Below are positions 23,279 through 31,038 of a stretch of DNA of 32,034 nt, piece by piece. The position numbers and the translations under genes were made by a program. The number at the start of each line of letters is the position of its first letter. The first letter of the stretch is position 1. Under the pieces are notes generated by a model. The model worked only from the letters and a program-made list of their open reading frames with translations. It had not been told where the DNA came from and searched no databases. The stretch lies in NCBI GenBank assembly GCA_018065615.1, contig JAGHSY010000109.1:1-32034 (forward strand), in the 5' to 3' direction. The DNA comes from Candidatus Colenecus caballi (GTDB taxonomy: Bacteria > Bacteroidota > Bacteroidia > Bacteroidales > Bacteroidaceae).

Positions 23279-25159
23279 ATGGAACCGTTGAATCATGAGT
23301 GTGGTATGGTAATGATAAGGCTTCTCAAGCCCATGTCATATTACCGCAAGAAGTATGGTGATTTCCAGTATGGTCTGGGTCGTCTCTATCTGATGATGGA
23401 GAAGCAGAAGAACCGCGGACAGGAAGGTGCCGGCATAGCCTGCGTCAAGCTTAAGGCCAATCCCGGTGAGGATTACATGTTCAGAGACCGTGCTCTGGGC
23501 TCCGGTGCCATATCGGAAATGTTCGACAAGATCCAGGCCGAGATAGGCCAGTGCACAAAGGAACAGCTTGCAGATAACAACTGGCTGTGCAAGAACCTGC
23601 CGTTCATAGGTGACCTGTATCTGGGACATCTGCGTTACTCGTCAGGCGGCACCAAGAGCATTCAGGAAGTGCATCCGCTTCTGCGCCGCAACAACTGGAG
23701 GGCCAAGAACCTGGCCATCTGCGGCAACTTTACAATAACCAACAATGATGAGGTGTTCAAGGAAATCGTCTCCAAGGGACAGCATCCGCGTGACAATGCA
23801 TCGACCTATTTCATGCTGGAACAGATGGGACACCGTCTGGACCGTGAAGTGGAGCGCGTCTTCCACATTGCCGAGGACAAGGGCCTGCAGGGACTGGACA
23901 TCACCCAGTACATTGAGGACCACATGGACATTGCCAACGTCATGCGCACATCGGCCCCAATCTGGGACGGCGGTTATGTTGTGGGCGGAATTACCGGCAG
24001 CGGAGAATCATACGTGATACGTGACCCGTGGGGCATACGCACCGCATTCTGGTATGCCGATGATGAAGTGATTGTGACTGCATCGGAACGTGCCGCCATC
24101 CAGACAGCAATGAACGTTACATCGGACAAGGTCAACGAACTGCAGCCCGGTCAGGCACTTTGCATAAACAAGAAGGGAAAATACAAGCTTGAACAGATAA
24201 TAGAACAGAAGGCCAACCTGTCATGTTCATTCGAACGCGTGTATTTCAGCCGCGGCAATGACATAGACATCTACCGTGAACGCAAGGAACTGGGACGCCA
24301 GCTGGTGCAGCCGGTTCTTGATGCCGTTGAGGGTGATCTGGACCATTCCGTATTTTCATTCATCCCCAATACGGCCGAGGTCGCTTCATTCGGTCTGGTC
24401 CAGGGCTTTGAGGAATATCTGAACAGGGAAAAGATGCAGCAGATAAAGGCTCTGGGACCAAATCCAAGTGATGCCGATCTGGAAAGGATACTGTCCCGCC
24501 GTGTCCGCAACGAGAAGGTGGCGTGGAAGGACATCAAACTGCGTACGTTCATCACGGCCGGTGACAGCCGTAACGCTCTTGCCGCCCATGTGTATGACAT
24601 TACATACGGAACCATAGAAAAGGGTGTTGACAATCTGGTTGTCATTGACGACAGCATTGTACGCGGCACCACACTGCGCGAACAGATTCTGCGCATTCTG
24701 GACCGTCTGGAACCAAAGCGCATTGTCATTGTCAGCTCATCGCCCCAGGTGCGCTACCCGGACTATTACGGAATTGACATGTCAAGCATGGACCACTTTA
24801 TTGCCTTCAAGGCTGCCATGGCTCTTCTTGAAGAACGCGGAATGTGGAATGTGGTTACTGACGTTTACTGCAAGTGCCGTGAACAGCTGACCAAGCCTGC
24901 CGCAGAACGCGTAAACTGCGTCAAGGAGATTTACGCTCCTTTCACGGTCGATGAGATTTCAGACAAGATACGTGAACTCCTGACTCCGGCTGACTGCAAG
25001 GCCCAGGTCAAGATTGTCTATCAGACACTTGACGGACTGCACAAGGCTTGTCCCAACCATCTTGGAGACTGGTATTTCAGCGGCGATTTCCCGACTCCCG
25101 GCGGAACACTGCTTGTGAACAAGGCATTCATTGACTATTACGAAAAATACAACAAATAA
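23279..25159 (+). CDS. PurF-like protein: class II glutamine amidotransferase plus phosphoribosyltransferase domain
   Basis: 626 residues, longer than standard PurF (about 470-505). Cys8 in NHECGMV would be the N-terminal nucleophile after removal of a seven-residue propeptide. EKQKNRGQEGAGIA matches the HRGQDxAG segment, and GHLRYSSGG and GNFTITN are further glutaminase motifs. The PRPP loop is VVIDDSIVRGTT near 453-464. The C-terminal 100 residues (from about 525) have no PurF counterpart that I recognise. Known PurF makes phosphoribosylamine from PRPP and glutamine. Its place directly before carA and carB (one-base overlap) fits a paralog tied to carbamoyl-phosphate synthesis. Both domains look intact, so its own catalytic role is probable. 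Confidence 0.85.
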   Translation: MEPLNHECGMVMIRLLKPMSYYRKKYGDFQYGLGRLYLMMEKQKNRGQEGAGIACVKLKANPGEDYMFRDRALGSGAISEMFDKIQAEIGQCTKEQLADNNWLCKNLPFIGDLYLGHLRYSSGGTKSIQEVHPLLRRNNWRAKNLAICGNFTITNNDEVFKEIVSKGQHPRDNASTYFMLEQMGHRLDREVERVFHIAEDKGLQGLDITQYIEDHMDIANVMRTSAPIWDGGYVVGGITGSGESYVIRDPWGIRTAFWYADDEVIVTASERAAIQTAMNVTSDKVNELQPGQALCINKKGKYKLEQIIEQKANLSCSFERVYFSRGNDIDIYRERKELGRQLVQPVLDAVEGDLDHSVFSFIPNTAEVASFGLVQGFEEYLNREKMQQIKALGPNPSDADLERILSRRVRNEKVAWKDIKLRTFITAGDSRNALAAHVYDITYGTIEKGVDNLVVIDDSIVRGTTLREQILRILDRLEPKRIVIVSSSPQVRYPDYYGIDMSSMDHFIAFKAAMALLEERGMWNVVTDVYCKCREQLTKPAAERVNCVKEIYAPFTVDEISDKIRELLTPADCKAQVKIVYQTLDGLHKACPNHLGDWYFSGDFPTPGGTLLVNKAFIDYYEKYNK

Positions 25160-26220
25160 TGACGGTATCACTGATTTTGGCCGACGGCACCTGCTTCAAG
25201 GGTGAATCATTCGGCTTCCAGCAGCCTGTCAGCGGCGAACTTGTGTTCAACACCGCAATGACCGGCTATCCCGAACTGCTTACTGATCCCGCATCACGCG
25301 GACAGTTGCTGGTAATGACCTATCCCGTTATCGGAAACTACGGCATTCAGCCAATTGAGTCCGATGAATTCGGACTTCCGACAAACGCCGAGAGCTTTCA
25401 TGCTCAGGCAAGAGCACTGATTGTCAGCGACTACAGTGATTTCTACAGCCATTGGAACGCTAAGGAGTCCCTTGAGGACTGGATGAAGCGTGAAAAGGTT
25501 GCCGGCATTTGTGGCGTTGACACCCGCGAACTTACAAAGCACATTCGCCAGCACGGCAGCATGACTGCAAAGATCATGTTAGAGGGCAAGAACAAGCCTG
25601 AAGAGTATTCATATACCAACATGCTTCCGGAAGTCTCATGCAAGGAGCCTGTCACGTACAATGAGGGAGCATCAAAGAAGGTGGTTCTTGTTGACTGCGG
25701 TGTCAAGGCCGGCATGATACGCTGCCTTCTGAATGAAGACCTTGAAGTGGTACGCGTCCCCTGGAACTATGACTATTCCAAGATGAAGTTTGACGGACTT
25801 GTCATATCGGACGGTCCTGGCAATCCCAGCTACTGCAGTGAGGTTGTGACAAAACTCCAGAAATTCATGGCAAAGTCCGATACTCCGGTCCTTGGCGTAG
25901 GCATGGGCTGCCTGCTGCTGGGTCTTGCAGGCGGCATGGACACATACAGGCTCAAGTTCGGTCACCACACCCATAACCAGCCGGTCAGGCTGGAGGGCAC
26001 AGACCGCTGCTTCATTACCACACAGAACCACAACTATGCAATACGTGAGGAATCTGTGGTCGGTCAGTGGAAGGTATATCTCAAGAACCTGAATGACGGA
26101 TCGGTTGAGGGAATCTACAACACGCGCAAGCCGTTTGTGGGCGTCATGTTCCATTCCGAGTCCGACAGCATTCCTACAGATACCGAGTTCATTTATTCAG
26201 ATTTCATTTCAAAACTCTAA
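25159..26220 (+). CDS. carA: Carbamoyl-phosphate synthase small subunit, glutaminase Cys missing
   Basis: 353 residues, close to normal. The N-terminal CPSase small-chain domain is intact (SFGFQQPVSGELVFNTAMTG and GICGVDTRELTKHIRQHG). In the C-terminal class I glutaminase the nucleophile loop, normally GICxGxQ, reads GVGMGCLLL: Gly248 (codon GGC at 25900-25902) replaces the Cys, and Cys251/Leu252 replace the residues that bind glutamine. His332 and Glu334 (FHSES) are kept. Glutamine hydrolysis by the usual mechanism looks impossible, so the complex may use free ammonia, or ammonia from the PurF-like neighbour. The gene starts within the stop of the purF-like gene (TAATG) and ends 12 bases before carB. 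Confidence 0.9.
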   Translation: MTVSLILADGTCFKGESFGFQQPVSGELVFNTAMTGYPELLTDPASRGQLLVMTYPVIGNYGIQPIESDEFGLPTNAESFHAQARALIVSDYSDFYSHWNAKESLEDWMKREKVAGICGVDTRELTKHIRQHGSMTAKIMLEGKNKPEEYSYTNMLPEVSCKEPVTYNEGASKKVVLVDCGVKAGMIRCLLNEDLEVVRVPWNYDYSKMKFDGLVISDGPGNPSYCSEVVTKLQKFMAKSDTPVLGVGMGCLLLGLAGGMDTYRLKFGHHTHNQPVRLEGTDRCFITTQNHNYAIREESVVGQWKVYLKNLNDGSVEGIYNTRKPFVGVMFHSESDSIPTDTEFIYSDFISKL

Positions 26221-26232
26221 CACCGCGGAATT

Positions 26233-29200
26233 ATGGCAATGAAGAAATACAAGAAAGTACTGCTGCTTGGTTCAGGCGCACTTAAGATTGGTGAAGCCGG
26301 TGAGTTTGACTATTCAGGATCACAGGCGCTGAAAGCCCTTAAGGAAGAGAATATTGAAACCATTCTGATCAATCCGAACATTGCAACCGTCCAGACCAGT
26401 GAGGGCGTTGCGGACAAGGTATATTTCTATCCGGTAACCCCGTTCTTTGTAGAGAAGGTCATTGCAAAGGAACGTCCCGATGCAATCCTGCTGGCTTTTG
26501 GCGGTCAGACCGCACTGAACTGCGGTGTGGCTCTGTATCAGAACGGCGTTCTTGACAAGTATAAGGTCAAGGTTCTGGGTACACAGGTCAAGGCCATCAT
26601 GGACACTGAAGACCGTGAGCTCTTCATTGAACGCCTTGATGAGATTGGCGTACAGACAATAAAGAGCCATGCTGTCGAGACCATGGAGGATGCCCGCGCA
26701 GCCGCTCTGGAACTTGGTTATCCCGTCATCATCCGTTCCGCATACGCACTTGGCGGACTTGGATCAGGTTTCTGTGACAATGAGGAGGAACTGAACAGGC
26801 TGGCTGAAAAGTCATTCTCGTTCTCACCCCAGATTCTTGTCGAGAAGAGCCTGAAGGGCTGGAAGGAAATAGAGTTCGAATGTGTAAACGACAAGAGCGG
26901 CAACTCAATCATTGTCTGCTCAATGGAGAACTTCGACCCGCTGGGCATACATACCGGTGAAAGTATAGTCGTAGCTCCCACACAGACCCTTACACAGCAC
27001 GAGGTCCAGAAACTTGAAGAGATAACCATCCGCATTGCCCGTCACGTTGGCATTGTAGGTGAGTGCAACATCCAGTTCGCATTTGACCCCCAGTCCGAGG
27101 AATACCGCGTGATTGAGGTCAACGCCCGCCTTAGCCGTTCATCGGCCCTGGCATCGAAGGCTACCGGCTATCCTCTGGCATTCGTTGCCTGCAAACTGGG
27201 TCTGGGCTACAACCTGTATGAACTGACAAACTCCATAACAAAGTCCACCACCAACTTCTTTGAACCGTCTGTTGACTATGTGGTAGCCAAGATTCCGCGC
27301 TGGGACCTTTCCAAGTTCCATGGCGTTGACCGCGAGATAGGTTCAAGCATGAAGTCCGTAGGTGAGGTCATGTCAATTGGCCGCAGCTTTGAAGAGGTTA
27401 TCCAGAAGGGTATCCGCATGATAGGCCAGGGCATGCACGGATTCGTCGAGAATAAGAGCGTGAAGTTCGCTGACCTTGACAAGGCACTGAAGGAGCCTAC
27501 CGACAAGCGTCTGTTTGCCATCAGCCAGGCTTTCCAGGAAGGTTACAGCATAGACCGCGTCTGGGAACTGACCAAGATTGACAAGTGGTTCCTGAACCGT
27601 CTTATGGGTATTTATAAGGTGTCACAGGAACTGCATAAGGTCAAGGGCATTGACAAGCTGCCGGAGGACCTGCTGCGCAAGGCTAAGAAGATGGGCTTCT
27701 CGGACTTCCAGATTTCACGTGCGCTTGGTATGGAGAAGGTTCAGGGCTCGCAGGCCGGCCAGCTGGCAGTCAGGGCTCTGCGCAAGAAGCTGGGCATCAT
27801 GCCTTTCGTCAAGCAGATTGATACTCTTGGCGGCGAATATCAGGCAAAGGCCAACTACCTGTACCTGACATACAACGGCTGTGCTCATGACATTGAATTC
27901 TTTGATGACAAAAAGTCCATCATCGTAATAGGTTCAGGCGCATATAGAATAGGTTCTTCAGTCGAATTTGACTGGTGCGGCGTCCAGGCCCTGAACACCA
28001 TCCGCAAGGAGGGCTACCGCAACATCATGATCAACTGCAACCCTGAGACGGTAAGTACAGACTACGACGTGACCGACCGCCTGTTCTTTGACGAACTGAC
28101 ATTCGAACGTGTCATGGATGTCATCGAACTTGAGAATCCTTACGGTGTGATTGTATCGACCGGCGGACAGATTCCCAACAACCTGGCCATGAAGCTCGAT
28201 GCAATGAACGTTCCTATCTTAGGTACCAGCGCAAAGGACATTGACAATGCTGAAGACCGTGAAAAGTTCTCAGCCATGCTTGACCGCATAGGAGTTGACC
28301 AGCCCGAATGGAGCGAACTGACTTCAATGAAGGAGATTGGCAAGTTCATTGACCGCGTGGGATTCCCTGTTCTGGTGCGTCCTTCATACGTGCTGTCAGG
28401 CGCTGCCATGAACGTATGCAGCAATCAGGATGAACTGGAGCGTTTCCTGCAGCTTGCTGCCGATGTCTCCAAGGAACATCCGGTAGTAGTCAGCCGTTTC
28501 ATTGAAAACGCAAAGGAGGTGGAGATGGATGCCGTTGCCAAAGACGGTGAAATAATAGCATACGCAATCAGTGAGCACATTGAATTTGCCGGCGTTCACT
28601 CAGGTGATGCCACTATCCAGTTCCCGCCCCAGAAGCTGTATGTTGAGACAGTGAAGCGCATCAAGCGCATAAGCCGTCAGATTGCCAAGGAACTGCACAT
28701 AAGCGGTCCTTTCAACATCCAGTACCTGGCACGTGAGAACGACATCAAGGTGATTGAGTGCAACCTGCGCGCATCACGTTCGTTCCCGTTCGTGAGCAAG
28801 GTGCTCAAGATCAACCTTATTGAGATTGCAACCAAGATCATGCTGGGCATTCCCGTAAGCGCACCTGAAAAGAGCCTGTTTGACATTGACTACGTGGGTA
28901 TCAAGGCATCACAGTTCTCATTCAACCGTCTGCAGAAGGCCGATCCCGTATTGGGCGTAGATATGGCTTCTACCGGCGAGGTAGGCTGCCTGGGTGATGA
29001 CCAGCGCTATGCAATTCTTGAGTCCATGCTGTCTGTCGGACATCGCATTCCCAAGAAGAACATTCTGCTGTCAACCGGTACCGCAAAGCAGAAGGCCGCC
29101 ATGCTTGATGCTGCCAAGATGCTTCAGGAACATGGCTACAATATCTATGCTACCGGCGGAACATCAAAATATCTGGCAGAGAACGGCATTCAGAACACAC

Positions 29201-29460
29201 GCGTGTTCTGGCCCAGTGAGGAAGGCCAGAAGCCGCAGGCGCTTGACATGCTGCATGGCAAGCAGATTGACATGGTGGTCAACATCCCCAAGGATCTGAC
29301 ACAGCACGAACTGACCAACGGATACAAGATACGCCGTGCCGCAATAGATTTGAACATTCCGCTCATTACCAACGCACGTCTTGCAAGTTCGTTCATCAAC
29401 GCGTTCTGCACCGTTGACGTTGATGACATTCCAATCAAGAGCTGGGACGGATTCAAATAA
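26233..29460 (+). CDS. carB: Carbamoyl-phosphate synthase large subunit
   Basis: 1075 residues, full length. The N-terminal ATP-grasp half (about 1-400) starts LLGSGALKIGEAGEFDYSGS and contains IRSAYALGGLGSGF. The oligomerisation region is about 401-550. The second ATP-grasp half (about 551-940) repeats the pattern (VIGSGAYRIGSSVEFDWCG, LVRPSYVLSGAAM). The C-terminal MGS-like allosteric domain (STGTAKQKAAML, YATGGTSKYLAENG) is about 941-1075. It makes carbamoyl phosphate from bicarbonate, ammonia and two ATP for pyrimidine and arginine synthesis. ATG 26233 is used; ATG 26239 (MKKYKKV) is also possible. Unlike carA, no catalytic loss stands out. Confidence 0.95.
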   Translation: MAMKKYKKVLLLGSGALKIGEAGEFDYSGSQALKALKEENIETILINPNIATVQTSEGVADKVYFYPVTPFFVEKVIAKERPDAILLAFGGQTALNCGVALYQNGVLDKYKVKVLGTQVKAIMDTEDRELFIERLDEIGVQTIKSHAVETMEDARAAALELGYPVIIRSAYALGGLGSGFCDNEEELNRLAEKSFSFSPQILVEKSLKGWKEIEFECVNDKSGNSIIVCSMENFDPLGIHTGESIVVAPTQTLTQHEVQKLEEITIRIARHVGIVGECNIQFAFDPQSEEYRVIEVNARLSRSSALASKATGYPLAFVACKLGLGYNLYELTNSITKSTTNFFEPSVDYVVAKIPRWDLSKFHGVDREIGSSMKSVGEVMSIGRSFEEVIQKGIRMIGQGMHGFVENKSVKFADLDKALKEPTDKRLFAISQAFQEGYSIDRVWELTKIDKWFLNRLMGIYKVSQELHKVKGIDKLPEDLLRKAKKMGFSDFQISRALGMEKVQGSQAGQLAVRALRKKLGIMPFVKQIDTLGGEYQAKANYLYLTYNGCAHDIEFFDDKKSIIVIGSGAYRIGSSVEFDWCGVQALNTIRKEGYRNIMINCNPETVSTDYDVTDRLFFDELTFERVMDVIELENPYGVIVSTGGQIPNNLAMKLDAMNVPILGTSAKDIDNAEDREKFSAMLDRIGVDQPEWSELTSMKEIGKFIDRVGFPVLVRPSYVLSGAAMNVCSNQDELERFLQLAADVSKEHPVVVSRFIENAKEVEMDAVAKDGEIIAYAISEHIEFAGVHSGDATIQFPPQKLYVETVKRIKRISRQIAKELHISGPFNIQYLARENDIKVIECNLRASRSFPFVSKVLKINLIEIATKIMLGIPVSAPEKSLFDIDYVGIKASQFSFNRLQKADPVLGVDMASTGEVGCLGDDQRYAILESMLSVGHRIPKKNILLSTGTAKQKAAMLDAAKMLQEHGYNIYATGGTSKYLAENGIQNTRVFWPSEEGQKPQALDMLHGKQIDMVVNIPKDLTQHELTNGYKIRRAAIDLNIPLITNARLASSFINAFCTVDVDDIPIKSWDGFK

Positions 29461-29495
29461 GTGCGGCTTGTTCAGATCCTGGAATCTGTTTTATA

Positions 29496-29527
29496 AGAGA
29501 GGTGACTCCGTTCCGGGTCACCTCTCT
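29496..29527 (+). terminator. Terminator after carB
   Basis: AGAGAGGTGAC (29496-29506) and GTCACCTCTCT (29517-29527) form a perfect 11-pair stem with a ten-base loop, 36 bases after the carB stop. The run after it (ATTTGT) is only moderately T-rich. Confidence 0.75.
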
Positions 29528-29689
29528 ATTTGTAGGCATTCTTTGGTTCAGTTGTTGCCAATATTGCAACCATATTGCCTGTAGATTCGATTATGTGCAT
29601 TATTGGCAGGCAATACGCATCCGTAATCAACTGATAGGATTTTCCGGTAAGCCCATCCTTCCCGAATCTCCAATTGATAGGGGTAGAAA
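29528..29689. other. Intergenic DNA between convergent genes
   Basis: Together with the two flanking terminators this forms a 330-base gap. I see no gene here. Short inverted repeats are present (GTTGC/GCAAC around an AT core, and ATTGCCTG with CAGGCAAT further on), too weak to name. Confidence 0.4.
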
Positions 29690-29721
29690 AAAGCCATCCT
29701 CCGCTGTAAGAGGATGGCTTT
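29690..29721 (-). terminator. Strong terminator of the minus-strand lipoprotein gene
   Basis: AAAGCCATCCTC (29690-29701) and GAGGATGGCTTT (29710-29721) form a perfect 12-pair stem with an eight-base loop. On the minus strand it is followed by a run of T (plus-strand GAAAAAAG), about 70 bases after the lipoprotein stop. It may also stop residual transcription from carB. Confidence 0.85.
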
Positions 29722-29791
29722 AAAATGCCCGATGTATATCTTTTCAGCGCATTGAAACTGGGAAAAGTTTCAGATAAAGGTACTGTTTGAA

Positions 29792-30826
29792 TCAATAATA
29801 TATGTATTCGAATCTTGCAACAGTGGCTCTTGACTCGTCACCGTTATATATGGTGACAATCTCAGTGGGGTTGCCCTTCGAATCGTAGGTGTTCCTGTAC
29901 TCAATGATATTATCCTGGTTGTATCCGTCCGAATATGTTTCCTTCTCCTGAATAAGGAAACCGTTGGAATCGTAGGTGTTTTTGGTCGAGCGGAAGTTAT
30001 GGTTCTCATACCTTTTATCATTGTCATAATAGACGCTTTGGTACTCCTCTGACCATGAGTCCAGAAGCATATAGTCTCCGAACTTCTTGTAATTGTAGGT
30101 ACGATATGTATAGGAACCGTCAATCCACTCTCCTTTTTCATTGTACTCCCTGTAGTCGAATCCCTCGTGGTAGACCGAGAACATACCGTTGTCCATATAT
30201 TCGATGGGTCCCATGAACATTTGGACTCCATCGGCAGTCTTATAGACATACTTGTCTTTTAGAGCCATGACTCCCATTACATAGGTTTCCCCATCATATT
30301 CATCAGTGAATCTGACAGAATCTCCGTCAATCCGGATAAGTGTCACATCTTCTTTTCCTTCTTCATATTCGTTCGTCACCTTTGAAATGCCGTTCACCAG
30401 GCCTGACTCCATAACATGGAAAGGCTGCATGGGCAGGTAGTATCCCAGGTTGTCGTATTCATAGGTTTCCTTGCTGACGAAGTCGCTATAGGGGGTCTTG
30501 AATGATTTGGACACCAATATTCCCGCAGAATTGTATTCATATTCCGTCACATCGGGGTTGTCATTCCAAAAGTACGTTTCGGACAGAATGTTGCCATCCT
30601 TGTTGAACTCCACAACAGCGTCAGGTGTCTCACTGCCATCGTAATACGTCTTGACAGTCTTGACATTGCCAAGAATATGGTAACGGGTCAGGGCATTGGA
30701 CTCCCAGTAGTTTGAAGGCTTCTTGCCGCCATCTCCATCTTCCTCGTCATTGTCTTTGTTGCATGACACACAGAAAAGGCATGGCGCTGCCATTGCCAAC
30801 ATCCACAGCATAATGTTCTTTTTCAT
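29792..30826 (-). CDS. Surface-type lipoprotein with YD-like repeats, function unknown
   Basis: 344 residues from the ATG at 30824-30826; a longer frame from 30883 would begin inside the promoter and is not used. The signal peptide ends CLFCVSC with lipobox Cys22, followed by NKDNDEEDGDGG, an acid-rich stretch like Bacteroidetes lipoprotein export signals for the cell surface. The mature part has at least six repeats of the YD type (EYEYNSAG, YEYDNLG, REYNEKG, NTYDSNG, NTYDSKG and a FNKDG form), each followed by a beta-strand, which suggests an elongated beta-hairpin structure. No catalytic domain is recognised. It is convergent with carB and divergent from the GH3 gene. Confidence 0.8.
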   Translation of the reverse strand: MKKNIMLWMLAMAAPCLFCVSCNKDNDEEDGDGGKKPSNYWESNALTRYHILGNVKTVKTYYDGSETPDAVVEFNKDGNILSETYFWNDNPDVTEYEYNSAGILVSKSFKTPYSDFVSKETYEYDNLGYYLPMQPFHVMESGLVNGISKVTNEYEEGKEDVTLIRIDGDSVRFTDEYDGETYVMGVMALKDKYVYKTADGVQMFMGPIEYMDNGMFSVYHEGFDYREYNEKGEWIDGSYTYRTYNYKKFGDYMLLDSWSEEYQSVYYDNDKRYENHNFRSTKNTYDSNGFLIQEKETYSDGYNQDNIIEYRNTYDSKGNPTEIVTIYNGDESRATVARFEYIYY

Positions 30827-30880
30827 AAATTGAATGTAATAAAGTTTTGATTGATAAATGGTCCGGTCTGAATTGTACGG

Positions 30881-30888
30881 CAAATATA
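30881..30888 (-). promoter_or_regulatory. Promoter -7 box of the minus-strand lipoprotein gene
   Basis: On the minus strand this reads TATATTTG, a perfect TAnnTTTG box. It lies 54 bases upstream of the chosen ATG and so supports the start at 30826 over 30883. No clear -33 element. Confidence 0.6.
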
Positions 30889-31009
30889 ATAAGTATCTGT
30901 TATGAAATGATAAATTATAAAAAAATGATTAACAGGGACCCTACAGGCAATCCGGGTGCAAGTTTGTCATATCCAAAGCGTGGCAACCTATGTTGTGCAC
31001 GTTTTTTTG

Positions 31010-31017
31010 TATGTTTG
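31010..31017 (+). promoter_or_regulatory. Promoter -7 box of the GH3 gene
   Basis: TATGTTTG matches TAnnTTTG exactly, 21 bases before the GH3 ATG. A TTG at 30993-30995 is too close to be an ideal -33 element. Together with the minus-strand box it makes the 30827-31038 gap a divergent promoter region. Confidence 0.55.
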
Positions 31018-31038
31018 TATGTCCAACATAATCACAGA

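Noticed and set aside
30827-30883. N-terminal extension of the minus-strand lipoprotein
   Set aside because: It would overlap the -7 promoter box and displace the lipoprotein signal peptide from the N-terminus.
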